DNA of 64,000 nucleotides from an uncultured Rhodobiaceae bacterium. GTDB taxonomy: Bacteria > Pseudomonadota > Alphaproteobacteria > Rhizobiales > TMED25. Both the position numbers and the translations under genes were made by a program. The DNA is taken from assembly GCA_913045225.1 (NCBI GenBank), contig CAJWPC010000004.1:152626-216625 (forward strand). Direction: 5' to 3'. How positions within the stretch are numbered: position 1 is the first letter of the stretch; each line of letters starts with the position of its first letter. The notes under the pieces were generated by a model. The model did not search any database and was not told the DNA's origin. It saw only the letters and a list, made by a program, of their open reading frames with translations. Below are positions 17,241 to 27,787 of this stretch, in pieces.

Positions 17241-18113
17241 TCTTCTATTTGGTAGACTTTCGCATAATGTAATTAGTGGCCGTGCTTTTGATCCATATTT
17301 TTCTAAAATAACCTTCGCTTCTTTTATATAATTTTGCATAAGTTTTTTTGCTTCCTCTATCCCATAATGGTCCACATAAGTTGCTTTATCCATTTTTTGA
17401 TCCTTATTTACGGATTTACCTGCCTCTGTTAGTGTTGACTCCACATCAATAAGGTCATCGCTTATTTGAAATATCAAACCAAACAGCTTCCCAAACTCAA
17501 ATAATTTCTCTTCATCATCACTCCCACTGCCTGCAATAATCGGTCCAGCTGTGAATGCAAAACAGAAGAGATCTCCCGTCTTCATTTGTTGCATTTTTTT
17601 TATACTTTCGATAGACGCCTCTGCTGGATTGAGTCTAAGATCAAGCATTTGTCCACCAACCATGCCTTTCCCCCCACTATACAATGCCAAGTTATTTATT
17701 AACTTAACCCTACATTCAGCTGACAAATCTTTTTCTCCAGAAATCAATTCAAATGCTAGTGAGATTAGTGCATCCCCGACTAATATTGCAGTCGCTTCAT
17801 CATACTTTTTATGTAAAGTCAGCTCGCCCCTCCGGTAATCGTCATCATCCATTGCGGGGAGGTCGTCATGTATGAGTGAATATGTATGGATACATTCCAA
17901 TGCTAGTGCAATTTGAAGTATTTTTGTATAATGAATACCAAAAAGTGCACACGACTCTGCTAAAAGGATAGCCCTTACTTTTTTTCCCTTATTCACAAAA
18001 ATATACTTGATTGGTTCGACTAACGTCGCAGGAAACCCAGAAATGCCAATCTTTCTGATAAGCAGTTGATCAATCTCTGATCGCAAAATATTATAGCTCT
18101 TGCCTAGAGTCAT
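17235..18113 (-). CDS. ispA: Polyprenyl (farnesyl/geranyl) diphosphate synthase
   Basis: The track start adds a hydrophobic 24-residue leader; ATG 18113 (MTLGKSYNILRSEIDQ) gives a normal 292-residue IspA-like enzyme. The first aspartate-rich motif is HDDLPAMDDDDYRRG and the second is ISDDLIDVE; the GGKGMVGGQMLDL segment is also typical. It condenses IPP with allylic diphosphates, probably to farnesyl diphosphate; the exact chain length cannot be read from the sequence. The usual neighbours xseB and dxs are not here. It converges on panC with a 6-bp overlap. Confidence 0.92.
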   Translation of the reverse strand: MTLGKSYNILRSEIDQLLIRKIGISGFPATLVEPIKYIFVNKGKKVRAILLAESCALFGIHYTKILQIALALECIHTYSLIHDDLPAMDDDDYRRGELTLHKKYDEATAILVGDALISLAFELISGEKDLSAECRVKLINNLALYSGGKGMVGGQMLDLRLNPAEASIESIKKMQQMKTGDLFCFAFTAGPIIAGSGSDDEEKLFEFGKLFGLIFQISDDLIDVESTLTEAGKSVNKDQKMDKATYVDHYGIEEAKKLMQNYIKEAKVILEKYGSKARPLITLCESLPNRRS

Positions 18114-18248
18114 AATCTTATAGATATAAATAATAAAATAGTCATTAATAAAAAATTTGAATTTAATATATATTAATGATGACAAATAATAAATGAATAT
18201 GTATATGTAATAAATCTTATTTAATTTTATAAATTGGAGTTATTGATT

Positions 18249-18431
18249 ATGGCGGTCCCAAGAACGAAGGTAACCAAATCAAAAAGAGGTATGCGCAGAT
18301 CAACTGACTTTCTGAAAAGTCAGGCTTATGTTGAAGATAAATCAACTGGTGAGTTGCATAGACCACACCATCTCGATTTAAAAACTGGAATGTACCGAGG
18401 AAAACAAATATTAGAGCCTAAGGGGGAATAG
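18249..18431 (+). CDS. rpmF: 50S ribosomal protein L32
   Basis: ATG 18249 begins [18 protein letters not shown], the standard L32 N terminus, giving 60 residues; the track start five codons earlier is not needed. A GGAG ribosome-binding site lies nine bases upstream. There are no zinc-binding cysteine pairs, as is common for Cys-minus L32 forms in proteobacteria. In many bacteria rpmF is followed by plsX; here it stands alone and converges on sdhB across 10 bp. Confidence 0.95.
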   Translation: MAVPRTKVTKSKRGMRRSTDFLKSQAYVEDKSTGELHRPHHLDLKTGMYRGKQILEPKGE

Positions 18432-18441
18432 AGGGCTGTAG

Positions 18442-19227
18442 TTATTTGGAAACCCTTCTTTCAACTAACATTTTCTTAATACTAGCAATTGCTTTTGCAG
18501 GATTTAGTCCTTTAGGGCATGCTTTTGCACAGTTCATGATAGTGTGACAGCGATATAATTTAAATGGATCTTCCAACTTATCAAGTCGTTCATCTCTTTC
18601 ATCGTCCCTGCTATCAATTATCCAACGATAAGCTTGAAGTAAGGCAGCCGGACCAAGATATTTATCAGAATTCCACCAATAACTTGGGCATGAAGTTGAA
18701 CAGCATGCGCACATGATACACTCATATAAACCGTCAAGTTGCTCTCTGTCCTCTTTTGATTGAAGCCACTCTTCATTTGGATCTTCCTTCTTAGTGTGCA
18801 ACCAAGGTTCAACAGATTTATGCTGTTCAAAAAAATTCTTTAGGTCTGGAACCAAATCTTTAATTACTTTTTGATGAGGCAGCGGATAAATGCTCACTGC
18901 GCCCTTAACGTCCTCAATTGCTGTTGTGCAAGCCAATCTGTTAACACCATCAATATTCATTGCACATGAGCCACATACTCCTTCACGGCAAGATCTACGA
19001 AAAGTTAAAGAAGTGTCAATATCGCTTTTAATCTTCATCAAAGCATCTAAAACCATTGGGCCACAATCTTCAGTATCGATATAGTATGTGTCAATGGATG
19101 GGTTTTGATTATCCTCTGGATTCCATCTATATACTCTAAATTCACGAATATTATTTTCGTTTTGTGGTTTGGGCCACTTCTTTCCTTCTGTAATTTTGGA
19201 ATTTCTTGGGAGTGCTAATTCAACCAT
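18442..19227 (-). CDS. sdhB: Succinate dehydrogenase iron-sulfur subunit
   Basis: The 261-residue subunit carries electrons from SdhA to quinone in complex II. The 2Fe-2S ligands are in [15 protein letters not shown], the 4Fe-4S ligands in [13 protein letters not shown], and the 3Fe-4S ligands in [14 protein letters not shown]. It is the last gene of sdhCDAB, 7 bp after sdhA. Confidence 0.97.
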   Translation of the reverse strand: MVELALPRNSKITEGKKWPKPQNENNIREFRVYRWNPEDNQNPSIDTYYIDTEDCGPMVLDALMKIKSDIDTSLTFRRSCREGVCGSCAMNIDGVNRLACTTAIEDVKGAVSIYPLPHQKVIKDLVPDLKNFFEQHKSVEPWLHTKKEDPNEEWLQSKEDREQLDGLYECIMCACCSTSCPSYWWNSDKYLGPAALLQAYRWIIDSRDDERDERLDKLEDPFKLYRCHTIMNCAKACPKGLNPAKAIASIKKMLVERRVSK

Positions 19228-19234
19228 GCTTATC

Positions 19235-21049
19235 TTAATATACCCTCTCTTTTGGTGGAATATAGGCTACTTCATTGCTCAGAGTATATTCATGCACAGG
19301 CCTATAATCTATTGTGGTAGTTCTCTCATCATTATCTATCCACGCCAGCGTATGCTTCATCCAATTCTTATCATCTCTTTCTGTATAATCTTCGCGGGCA
19401 TGCGAGCCACGACTTTCTTTTCTATTTGCTGCACTTTCAACAGTAACAACAGACTGTACAATTAAGTTATCCCACTCAAGAGCTTCTACTAGATCCGTAT
19501 TCCATATTAGTGATCTATCATTAATCTTGATATCGTCAAGACCGTTCCAAGTTTTATTAATGAGGTCTTTTCCTTCATCTAAAACTTCGCCTGTTCTAAA
19601 CACAGCACAGTTATTTTGCATTATTTTTTGCATTTGGGATCGTAATTCGGAGGTTGAAGTATTGCCATCTGCATATCTAAACTTATCGAGTCTTTCTAGA
19701 GCATTCAGTCCAGCGTTATCAGGAAGTGGTGGCTGATTAGCATTTGCTGTCGTTGTATCTGCAGCTCTCAGCCCTGCGGCTCTACCAAAAACGACCAAAT
19801 CTATGAGGGAGTTTGAGCCTAGTCTGTTTGCGCCATGGACCGAAACGCAAGCTGCTTCCCCGATAGCCATTAATCCATCAACAACACAGTCGGGATCCCC
19901 GTTGATTTTTGTGAGGACTTCCCCGTGGAAATTTGTAGGAATTCCACCCATATTATAATGAACTGTTGGTAATACAGGGATCGGCTCTTTTGTTACGTCA
20001 ACCCCTGAGAATATTTTAGCTGTTTCTGATATCCCTGGCAATCTTTCAGCAAGTACTTCAGGTGCTAAATGCTCGAGATGGAGATGAATGTGATCTTTAT
20101 CTTTGCCGACACCTCTACCTTCTCTAATTTCAATCGTCATGGATCTCGAGACCACATCTCTACTTGCTAAGTCTTTGGCTGATGGAGCGTATCTTTCCAT
20201 AAATCTCTCACCTTCTGAGTTTGTTAGATATCCACCTTCGCCTCTTGATCCTTCTGTTATTAAGCAACCAGCCCCATATATTCCCGTTGGATGAAACTGA
20301 ACAAATTCCATATCCTGTAATGGTAAGCCAGCTCTGAGAACCATAGCATTTCCATCTCCCGTGCATGAGTGCGCAGATGTCGCTGAAAAATAAGCGCGTC
20401 CATAGCCACCTGTGGCAAGGATTGTTTTCTGTGCTTGAAATCTATGGATTGTACCGTCTTCCAAACATAGCGCTACTACGCCAAGGCAGGCTCCATTTTT
20501 ATCCATTATTAGGTCAATAGCAAAGTATTCTATAAAAAACTCCGCTGAATTACTTATTGCTTTACCGTAAAGCGTGTGCAACATTGCATGGCCTGTTCGG
20601 TCTGCAGCAGCACATGTTCTTTGTGCAATTCCTTCACCATAATGTGTTGTCATACCACCGAATGGTCTTTGGTAGATTTTCCCATCTTCTCTTCTGCTAA
20701 ATGGTAATCCAAAATGTTCGAGTTCATATACTGCTTGGGGAGCTTCTTTACATAGATATTCAATTGCGTCTTGATCACCAAGCCAGTCTGCACCTTTCAC
20801 GGTATCATACATATGCCATTTCCAATCATCCTCACCCATATTTCCTAGTGCAGCAGCTACCCCACCTTGTGCAGCTACAGTATGACTTCTTGTTGGAAAT
20901 AGTTTTGTAACACATGCTGTTTTTAGACCTGCCTCAGAGCATCCAAGCGTGGCTCTCAAACCTGCCCCTCCAGCGCCAACAACGACCACATCATAAGTAT
21001 GGTCAACAAAAGTGTACTCTCTTCCGTTTATATTATGCGTGTTTGACAT
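19235..21049 (-). CDS. sdhA: Succinate dehydrogenase flavoprotein subunit
   Basis: The 604-residue flavoprotein oxidises succinate to fumarate. The FAD-binding motif [15 protein letters not shown] is N-terminal, [16 protein letters not shown] includes the histidine that binds FAD covalently, and [15 protein letters not shown] and [19 protein letters not shown] are conserved catalytic segments. Length is normal. It sits in sdhCDAB between sdhD (31 bp) and sdhB (7 bp). Confidence 0.97.
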   Translation of the reverse strand: MSNTHNINGREYTFVDHTYDVVVVGAGGAGLRATLGCSEAGLKTACVTKLFPTRSHTVAAQGGVAAALGNMGEDDWKWHMYDTVKGADWLGDQDAIEYLCKEAPQAVYELEHFGLPFSRREDGKIYQRPFGGMTTHYGEGIAQRTCAAADRTGHAMLHTLYGKAISNSAEFFIEYFAIDLIMDKNGACLGVVALCLEDGTIHRFQAQKTILATGGYGRAYFSATSAHSCTGDGNAMVLRAGLPLQDMEFVQFHPTGIYGAGCLITEGSRGEGGYLTNSEGERFMERYAPSAKDLASRDVVSRSMTIEIREGRGVGKDKDHIHLHLEHLAPEVLAERLPGISETAKIFSGVDVTKEPIPVLPTVHYNMGGIPTNFHGEVLTKINGDPDCVVDGLMAIGEAACVSVHGANRLGSNSLIDLVVFGRAAGLRAADTTTANANQPPLPDNAGLNALERLDKFRYADGNTSTSELRSQMQKIMQNNCAVFRTGEVLDEGKDLINKTWNGLDDIKINDRSLIWNTDLVEALEWDNLIVQSVVTVESAANRKESRGSHAREDYTERDDKNWMKHTLAWIDNDERTTTIDYRPVHEYTLSNEVAYIPPKERVY

Positions 21050-21080
21050 TATGTAAATTTATCCCTTCAAATTGTGTAAA

Positions 21081-21407
21081 TTATAAAGTTAATAGTGAAT
21101 ATGTACACCCAATAATAACGATTGAAACGAAGATATTGTTTAATAAAAGTGCCAATTTTAAATTTTTATTTTCGTGAATATAGTCCTCAATTATCATTTG
21201 CATACCTAATTTCATATGGAAAGCAAAATTAAACGTTAGGAGTAACGAGAGAAAAAGAATTAATGGTTTTTGGAAGAGGCTTGTAACTCCATCATAACTC
21301 ATTCCAGGTATTGTAAATATTAAATACAAAAGAAAAATCAAGATTGGAATGTTTAAGACTGCTGTAATTCTTTGCAAAATAAAATGTCTCGTTGGTGAAT
21401 GTGTCAT
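21081..21407 (-). CDS. sdhD: Succinate dehydrogenase membrane anchor subunit
   Basis: The 108-residue protein has three predicted membrane helices and begins THSPTRHFILQRITAVLNIP, typical of alphaproteobacterial SdhD. FNFAFHMKLGMQMIIEDYIH contains the likely haem-ligand histidine and the conserved acidic D-Y pair. It lies 13 bp after sdhC and anchors the SdhAB head to the inner membrane. Confidence 0.93.
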   Translation of the reverse strand: MTHSPTRHFILQRITAVLNIPILIFLLYLIFTIPGMSYDGVTSLFQKPLILFLSLLLTFNFAFHMKLGMQMIIEDYIHENKNLKLALLLNNIFVSIVIIGCTYSLLTL

Positions 21408-21420
21408 AGATTTTATCCCA

Positions 21421-21795
21421 CTATATAATGAAGAAAACGAGCCAGTAAATTAAAGTTAAAAGTACCCCGCCAAGCAGTGTAATCGCTGCCAGCTGATCAA
21501 CTGTTTTTACCTCAAAGCCTTTACCAATGTCCCAAATAAAATGTCGAAGCCCCCCAAGCATGTGATGGAATATGGCCCACGTTATTCCTAAAATAATTAA
21601 CTTCCCAATCCATGACCCAATTACAGTTGAAAAGATTACATAATATTGTTCCCCAAGTGCTAGTGAAGCTAAAAAAAACATAAAAATTATCATAGAGAAA
21701 TAGAGCGCCCCACCGGTTATCCGATGCGCAATCGACATAAGTAAACTTAATTTAAATTTGTAAATTGATAAATGTGGGGATAATGGTTTGTTCAT
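21421..21795 (-). CDS. sdhC: Succinate dehydrogenase cytochrome b556 subunit
   Basis: The 124-residue protein has three membrane helices. KPLSPHLSIYKF is the standard SdhC N terminus, SIAHRITGGAL contains the quinone-site residues, and FHHMLGGLRHFIWD carries the haem-b histidine. It is first in sdhCDAB; the 68-bp gap upstream to asd has an AT-rich stretch (TTGAAT then TATACT) that could be a weak promoter. Confidence 0.95.
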   Translation of the reverse strand: MNKPLSPHLSIYKFKLSLLMSIAHRITGGALYFSMIIFMFFLASLALGEQYYVIFSTVIGSWIGKLIILGITWAIFHHMLGGLRHFIWDIGKGFEVKTVDQLAAITLLGGVLLTLIYWLVFFII

Positions 21796-21863
21796 TTGAT
21801 CTTTATTAAATTAATCACAGTATATTTATAATTGTTCTAATTCAAAATTCCATAAAAATTTTT

Positions 21864-22880
21864 CTAGCCAACGTATTTTTTGTTAAGTAGTAACTCTGCA
21901 ATTTGAACAGCATTAAGCGCAGCGCCTTTTCGAAGATTATCTGAAACAACCCACATAGCAAGACCATTCTCTACCGTTATGTCTTCACGGACCCTGCTTA
22001 CAAAAGTTGCATAATCGCCAACACACTCGATCGGTGTTACATATTTTTCATCTTCGGGATCATCCACTAGCATAACACCTGGTGAGTCTCTTAGAATTGC
22101 TCGTGCTTTTTCAGGGCTGATTGATTTCTCAAATTCAATATTGACTGCCTCGGAATGGCCAACAAAAACGGGGACTCTTACACAAGTGGCAGTCAGCTTA
22201 ATACTTTTATCTATGATTTTCTTTGTCTCAGATAACATCTTCCATTCCTCTTTTGTAAAACCGTCATCATGAAAAATATCTATGTGGGGTATGACATTGA
22301 AAGCGATTTGTCTTGTAAAGTTTTCGGGCTCTGCTACCTGATTTACAAAAATACCTTTTGTTTGATTAAATAGTTCTTCCATTGCTGCATTGCCAGCCCC
22401 TGACACTGATTGATATGTCGAAACGACAACCCTTTTAATCTTCGCAAAATCATGAAGAGGTTTTAGCACTACAACTAATTGTGAGGTCGAACAATTTGGA
22501 TTTGCAATAATTCCCCTTTTTTTATAATACTTTATATCATCTGGATTGACTTCTGGAACTATCAGTGGGACATCATCGTGATACCTCCAAAATGAGGAAT
22601 TATCAATTACGATAGCCCCTGCAGAAGCTGCGATAGGTCCCCACTTTTCTGATATTTTTGAGCCTGCAGAAAAAAGAGCGATGTCAATGTCCGAAAAATC
22701 GAAAGTTTCAAGATTTTTCACTTTTAGGGTTTTATCACCATAAGATAGCTCTCTACCCATTGACTTTCTGGATGCGAGTGCCACAACTTCGTCACAAGGA
22801 AACATCCTCTCGTCAAGAATATTTAATATCTCTCTACCAACATTTCCTGTTGCACCAACAACCGCGATCTTTATTGACAT
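21864..22880 (-). CDS. asd: Aspartate-semialdehyde dehydrogenase
   Basis: The 338-residue enzyme reduces aspartyl phosphate to the semialdehyde, which feeds lysine/DAP, threonine and methionine synthesis. The N-terminal VVGATGNVGREIL binds NADP, IANPNCSTSQLVV holds the catalytic cysteine, and VPVFVGHSEAVNIEF has the conserved histidine. It follows leuB by 10 bp, so it probably belongs to the leuC-leuD-leuB-asd operon. Confidence 0.96.
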   Translation of the reverse strand: MSIKIAVVGATGNVGREILNILDERMFPCDEVVALASRKSMGRELSYGDKTLKVKNLETFDFSDIDIALFSAGSKISEKWGPIAASAGAIVIDNSSFWRYHDDVPLIVPEVNPDDIKYYKKRGIIANPNCSTSQLVVVLKPLHDFAKIKRVVVSTYQSVSGAGNAAMEELFNQTKGIFVNQVAEPENFTRQIAFNVIPHIDIFHDDGFTKEEWKMLSETKKIIDKSIKLTATCVRVPVFVGHSEAVNIEFEKSISPEKARAILRDSPGVMLVDDPEDEKYVTPIECVGDYATFVSRVREDITVENGLAMWVVSDNLRKGAALNAVQIAELLLNKKYVG

Positions 22881-22890
22881 GGTTTCTTAC

Positions 22891-24000
22891 TCAAGCTCTT
22901 GAATTCATTTCTGCAATTATTGCGTCGGTTATCGCTTTTGTACCAACCTTTTTCATTCCATCTTGCATTATGTCTGGTGTTCTAATACCTTGATCTAATG
23001 CTGCAGAAATCGAGTCCTCTATCATCTTTGCCTCTTCAGTTAGGTTAAATGAATAGCGTAAAGCCATTGCAAAAGATGCGATCTCGGCGATTGGGTTTGC
23101 TATCCCTTGTCCAGAAATGTCTGGAGCAGAGCCATGAACAGGTTCATACATCGCATTCCTTTTGTCCGTATTTGGATTAACAGCTCCAAGAGATGCTGAA
23201 GGCAGCATTCCCATAGATCCTGTAAGCATAGCAGCTTCATCCGATAGTATATCACCAAACAAGTTGTCTGCGACAATAAGATCAAACTGTTTTGGTTTTC
23301 TGACAAGCTGCATAGCGCATGCATCAGCTAACATATGCTCGAGTTCCATTTCTGGATATTCGTTCTTGTGGACTTCGGAGACGACATTATTCCAAAAAAC
23401 ACCTGAAATCATTACATTTCTCTTTTCTGTGGAAGTTACTTTTCCTTTTCGGGTTTTAGCAAGATCGAAAGCGACGCGAGCTATCCTCTCAATCTCACTG
23501 GTAGTATATACCTGAGTATCTACAGCCCTTTTTTGACCATCGGGAAGGTCAGTAATCTCTTTTGGTTCACCAAAATACACCCCACCGGTTAACTCTCTCA
23601 ATATCAATATATCAAGTCCTTCAACAAGCTCCTTTTTTAGGCTTGATGCTTCCGCGAGCGCTTTGTAGCAAATTGCGGGTCTTAGGTTGGCAAATAAATC
23701 GAGCTCTTTTCGAAGTCTCAAGAGGCCAGCCTCTGGTCTCACCTCAAATGGCACATTATCCCACTTTGGCCCACCCACTGCACCGAATATTACTGCATCG
23801 GATTTATGAGCAAGATCCATAGCTTCATCCGAGATTGACTGGCCATGCTCATCATATGCGGCACCACCAACGAGATCTTTTTCAATTTCAAATTTATGGT
23901 TAGAGTTCATATTGAACCATTCAATTACCCTCTCAACTTCATTTATTACTTCCGGTCCTATTCCATCCCCGGGAAGCATTAGCAAATTGTATGAACTCAT
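22891..24000 (-). CDS. leuB: 3-isopropylmalate dehydrogenase
   Basis: The 369-residue enzyme oxidises and decarboxylates 3-isopropylmalate in leucine synthesis. The N terminus is LLMLPGDGIGPEVI, the substrate arginine segment is LRLRKELDLFANLRP, and EPVHGSAPDISGQGIANPIAEI is the nucleotide-binding signature. It lies 32 bp after leuD and 10 bp before asd. Confidence 0.97.
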   Translation of the reverse strand: MSSYNLLMLPGDGIGPEVINEVERVIEWFNMNSNHKFEIEKDLVGGAAYDEHGQSISDEAMDLAHKSDAVIFGAVGGPKWDNVPFEVRPEAGLLRLRKELDLFANLRPAICYKALAEASSLKKELVEGLDILILRELTGGVYFGEPKEITDLPDGQKRAVDTQVYTTSEIERIARVAFDLAKTRKGKVTSTEKRNVMISGVFWNNVVSEVHKNEYPEMELEHMLADACAMQLVRKPKQFDLIVADNLFGDILSDEAAMLTGSMGMLPSASLGAVNPNTDKRNAMYEPVHGSAPDISGQGIANPIAEIASFAMALRYSFNLTEEAKMIEDSISAALDQGIRTPDIMQDGMKKVGTKAITDAIIAEMNSRA

Positions 24001-24032
24001 TACTTACCTCAATATTTCCACGTTTAGTATTA

Positions 24033-24638
24033 TTAAACCCATGGTCTTTGACTTTTAATTTTATCCTCGTAACTTCTAATTTCGCTATTTTTTTCGAGGG
24101 TTAGCGCGATATCATCTAGACCATTTAGCAAGCAGTGTTTAAGAAATTTATCGATCTTAAAGTTAATTTTGTTGCCATCAGAGGTTGTAATCTCTTGACT
24201 TTCAAGGTCAACTGTGAGAGTGGCATTAGATCCCCTCTCTGTTTCCTCCATCAGGAGACTAACCTCTGTTTCATCAAGAACGATAGGTAGCATGCCATTT
24301 TTGAAACAGTTATTGTAAAATATATCAGCAAATGACGTGGAAATAACAACCTTAATACCGTAGTCAAGAAGCGCCCAAGGTGCGTGCTCCCTGCTTGACC
24401 CACAGCCGAAGTTATCCCCCGCGACAAGTATTTTAGCATTTCTGTATTGAGACTTATTTAAGACAAAATCTTCATTTTCTGTTCCATCATCATTATAGCG
24501 TAACTCAGAAAATAAGCCTTTACCCAATCCTGTTCTTTCGATTGTTTTCAAATATTGCTTTGGAATTATTTTATCTGTATCAACATTCACTTCAGGTAAT
24601 GGAGCAGCAACAGCAGTAATATTTTTAAACTTTTCCAT
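24033..24638 (-). CDS. leuD: 3-isopropylmalate dehydratase small subunit
   Basis: The 201-residue subunit pairs with LeuC to isomerise 2- to 3-isopropylmalate. [15 protein letters not shown] is the bacterial LeuD N-terminal motif and [17 protein letters not shown] is the swivelling-domain active-site segment. It follows leuC by 10 bp. Confidence 0.97.
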   Translation of the reverse strand: MEKFKNITAVAAPLPEVNVDTDKIIPKQYLKTIERTGLGKGLFSELRYNDDGTENEDFVLNKSQYRNAKILVAGDNFGCGSSREHAPWALLDYGIKVVISTSFADIFYNNCFKNGMLPIVLDETEVSLLMEETERGSNATLTVDLESQEITTSDGNKINFKIDKFLKHCLLNGLDDIALTLEKNSEIRSYEDKIKSQRPWV

Positions 24639-24648
24639 AAATATCTTC

Positions 24649-26058
24649 CTACTTTACAAAATCTCTTACATCAACGAAACGGCCAGCGATAGCTGCAGCG
24701 GCTGCCATCGCAGGAGACACAAGGTGGGTTCTTCCTCGAAACCCCTGTCTTCCTTCGAAATTTCTATTGGAGGTAGAAGCACATCTCTGCCCTGGCAAAA
24801 GCTTATCTGGATTCATGGCAAGGCACATCGAGCATCCGGGCTCTCTCCACTCAAATCCAGCTGCCATGAAAATTTTATCAAGACCTTCATTTATTGCTTG
24901 CTCCTTTACCAAACCTGATCCAGGTACTATCATTGCATTTAAATTTTCATTCACATGGTGACCCTCTACCACCTTGGCAACCTCTCTTAAGTCCTCAATT
25001 CTTCCATTAGTACAGGACCCTATAAATATAACATCTAACTCAATATCTTTTATTTTAGTACCAGGCTTCAAATCCATATATTCAAGTGCACTTTTCTTTG
25101 TCTCTTTTCTAATTTCATCATCTATGCCTTCTGGATCTGGAACCTCACCATTAATTGATACCACATCTTCAGGGCTAGTCCCCCATGTGACAACTGGTGG
25201 TAGAGCAGCCGCATCAAGATATACATCTCTATCGAAATATGCATCCTTATCAGAATTAAGTGCATTCCAATAATCCACCGCTCTGTCAAAATCATCCCCT
25301 TTTGGCGACCTTGGTCGATCTTTAATATAAGAAAAAGTCTTTTCATCAGGGCCTATCAGCCCAGCCCTTGCGCCACCCTCAATGGACATGTTACAGACCG
25401 TCATTCTTCCTTCCATAGAAAGGTCAGAAATCGCTTTACCTGTATATTCAATTACAGATCCTGTTCCACCGCCAGCTCCGATCTCACCAATAATGGAGAG
25501 AATAATGTCTTTTGCGGTTACTCCATCTGGAGCTGTTCCGCCAACATTGACTCTAAAATTTTTTGCCTTTCTTTGAATTAGGGTTTGGGTAGCAAGAATG
25601 TGTTCAACTTCAGATGTGCCAATGCCCATCGCAAGTGCTCCGAAAGCGCCATGTGTAGACGTATGGCTGTCACCGCACATTATTGTTGTTCCTGGCAATG
25701 TAAAACCTTGTTCAGGTCCTACAACATGAACAATGCCTTGTCTTATATCTAACTCATTAAAATACTCAACACCGAATTCTTTACAGTTTTTCTCAAGGGC
25801 TTCCACTTGTATTCTTGATTCTTCATCCTCAATACCATTTTTACGATCAGTAGTAGGAACATTGTGATCTACGACAGCAAGTGTCTTTTCTGGACACCTA
25901 ACCTTCCTTTTGGTCATCCTCAGACCTTCAAATGCTTGTGGTGAAGTCACCTCGTGGACCAAATGCCTGTCTATATAAATAAGTGATGTTCCATCATCAT
26001 TTGTGTTTACAAGATGGTCATCCCATATTTTATCATAAATAGTTCTTGATTTGCTCAT
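24649..26058 (-). CDS. leuC: 3-isopropylmalate dehydratase large subunit
   Basis: The 469-residue aconitase-family subunit contains the 4Fe-4S cluster. The cluster ligands lie in [12 protein letters not shown] and [28 protein letters not shown] is a conserved active-site segment. It is the first gene of leuC-leuD-leuB-asd and is preceded by the M42 peptidase gene with a 38-bp gap. Confidence 0.97.
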   Translation of the reverse strand: MSKSRTIYDKIWDDHLVNTNDDGTSLIYIDRHLVHEVTSPQAFEGLRMTKRKVRCPEKTLAVVDHNVPTTDRKNGIEDEESRIQVEALEKNCKEFGVEYFNELDIRQGIVHVVGPEQGFTLPGTTIMCGDSHTSTHGAFGALAMGIGTSEVEHILATQTLIQRKAKNFRVNVGGTAPDGVTAKDIILSIIGEIGAGGGTGSVIEYTGKAISDLSMEGRMTVCNMSIEGGARAGLIGPDEKTFSYIKDRPRSPKGDDFDRAVDYWNALNSDKDAYFDRDVYLDAAALPPVVTWGTSPEDVVSINGEVPDPEGIDDEIRKETKKSALEYMDLKPGTKIKDIELDVIFIGSCTNGRIEDLREVAKVVEGHHVNENLNAMIVPGSGLVKEQAINEGLDKIFMAAGFEWREPGCSMCLAMNPDKLLPGQRCASTSNRNFEGRQGFRGRTHLVSPAMAAAAAIAGRFVDVRDFVK

Positions 26059-26096
26059 TTCACTGTATCCAAAATTTGTTGTTTATTCTAAAAAAA

Positions 26097-27137
26097 TTAT
26101 TTTAAACCCTCAATGTATTTCTTGAGAATATTTAGTGCGTTTGACAAGTCTTTTTTATCTATCATTTCTGTTACTGTATGAATATATCTTGTTCCTACTA
26201 CTATTGCTATAGCTTTTGCTCCGGATCCGGCCTGCTGACCTGCGGCTCCATCCTGGCCACCCCGGCTTAGTATTGTCCTCTGATAAGAAATCTTACTTTT
26301 TTCTGCTAATTTAACAAATTCTTCAACCAGATCATTATCAGATATAAAAGAAGAGTCTTTTATGTGTAAACCAAAGCCTTTCCCGTGCTGAGTGATCCAA
26401 TCTTTTTCAGGAACACCTGGTGTATCACAGGCTAGAGTTGTATCAACTCCGATCGCTATATCTGGTTTGACATTAAATGAGGCCGTCTTTGCCCCTCTCA
26501 ATCCCACCTCTTCTTGGGTTGTAAACACAACAACGAGATCATTACTTAGTTCAATCTTATTCTCATAAAAATACTTCGCAATTTCAATACCGATCCAACA
26601 TGCAATCCTGTTATCAAGCGCCTTTGAAACAATTTTCTCAGGCATATCTAGAAAAGGCTCATCCATGACAACGAAATCACCAATTTTTATTTTATCCTTA
26701 GCTTTCTCACCCAGGCCTGTATCTATGAAGAATTCATCTGGCTCTGGAATTTTTTTTCGGTCTGCAGGACTTTGGGTGTGTACCGGCTTTCCTTGTGGAT
26801 TCATTACGGCTCGGATATCCTCTTTTTCTGTACAAATTAGCACCCTTCTTGAAAATAGATTTCTTGGATCAAAGCCACCAACCGGATCAACAAATACAAA
26901 TCCTTTGCTGTTTATATGACTCACAAGAAATCCAATCTCGTCCATATGGCAGAGCAGTAATATTTTCTTTTTATTTTTTTTCTTTGAGTTTATTTTGCAG
27001 ATTAATGAGCCAAGCGGATCAATTTCAATCTCATCAAAATAGTCTTTTACATGTTTGTGTATGAAATTTCTTATTCGTACCTCCCTACCCGCTACAGAGG
27101 GAGTCTCGCACAATTCTTTTAGAAGTTTATAATTCAA
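26097..27137 (-). CDS. M42-family metallo-aminopeptidase
   Basis: This 346-residue protein belongs to the M42 (glutamyl aminopeptidase/TET) family. Metal-binding and catalytic segments are seen in order: LLCHMDEIGFLVSHI, LDNRIACWIGIE, TTQEEVGLRGAK, GVDTTLACDTP and SRGGQDGAAGQQAG. Members are cytosolic dodecameric aminopeptidases that trim short peptides. It sits between rplS (30 bp) and leuC (38 bp) in the same direction. Whether it serves peptide recycling or something specific to this locus cannot be told. Confidence 0.88.
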   Translation of the reverse strand: MNYKLLKELCETPSVAGREVRIRNFIHKHVKDYFDEIEIDPLGSLICKINSKKKNKKKILLLCHMDEIGFLVSHINSKGFVFVDPVGGFDPRNLFSRRVLICTEKEDIRAVMNPQGKPVHTQSPADRKKIPEPDEFFIDTGLGEKAKDKIKIGDFVVMDEPFLDMPEKIVSKALDNRIACWIGIEIAKYFYENKIELSNDLVVVFTTQEEVGLRGAKTASFNVKPDIAIGVDTTLACDTPGVPEKDWITQHGKGFGLHIKDSSFISDNDLVEEFVKLAEKSKISYQRTILSRGGQDGAAGQQAGSGAKAIAIVVGTRYIHTVTEMIDKKDLSNALNILKKYIEGLK

Positions 27138-27167
27138 AGTGAAATCCTCGTTTATTGGTTACAGGAT

Positions 27168-27593
27168 TTATTTTGATTCATTCTCTTCGCCTGTGGCCTC
27201 GGGTTGAGATGCTTCTTTTCCTTTTTGACGATTTACGTCAATCTTTTCAGCTATTCGAGCAGATTTGCCTCTCCTATCTCTTAGATAGTATAGTTTTGCT
27301 CTTCTTACCTTACCTTTTTTTACCACAGAGATAGACTCGATAGTTGGAGAATATACAGGAAAAACTCTTTCAACTCCTTCACCGTATGAAATCTTTCTCA
27401 CTGTGAAGCTTTCATTAATACCTGAACCAGATCTTCCAATGACAACGCCTTCATAGGCTTGAACTCTTTCTCTGGTACCTTCGCTAATTTTAACATTCAC
27501 TCGAACGGTATCTCCGGGAGCAAAATCTGGTATTTGTTTGCTTTCCCTTAGCTTGTCTAACTGTTCTTTTTCAAGTTCTTGTATTAAATTCAT
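27168..27593 (-). CDS. rplS: 50S ribosomal protein L19
   Basis: The track begins at a TTG; the ATG at 27593 starts [18 protein letters not shown], the expected L19 N terminus, giving 141 residues. [20 protein letters not shown] and [18 protein letters not shown] are the conserved body. The C-terminal 25 residues are a low-complexity acidic/lysine extension, as is common in alphaproteobacteria. The upstream trmD/rimM genes usual for this operon are not present. Confidence 0.96.
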   Translation of the reverse strand: MNLIQELEKEQLDKLRESKQIPDFAPGDTVRVNVKISEGTRERVQAYEGVVIGRSGSGINESFTVRKISYGEGVERVFPVYSPTIESISVVKKGKVRRAKLYYLRDRRGKSARIAEKIDVNRQKGKEASQPEATGEENESK

Positions 27594-27787
27594 TTTAACA
27601 TCCAACTAAGCATGACTTATTCCTGCTATCATTATACTATTGACTGGCAGTTGTCGATAATTTAACAGTGCCAAAATCTACTCATATTAACAAGATTATA
27701 GAATCTATGTTTATGCGTGAGATATTTTGTGTTTATATAATTAAATGACTAAAATGTATATAATTTATTTTAAAAAATAAGATTCGA

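Noticed and set aside
27606-27787. Possible RNA gene between rplS and the amidase
   Set aside because: AT-rich stretch without tRNA-like arms or a convincing hairpin; only promoter-like TATAAT boxes with no matching -35.
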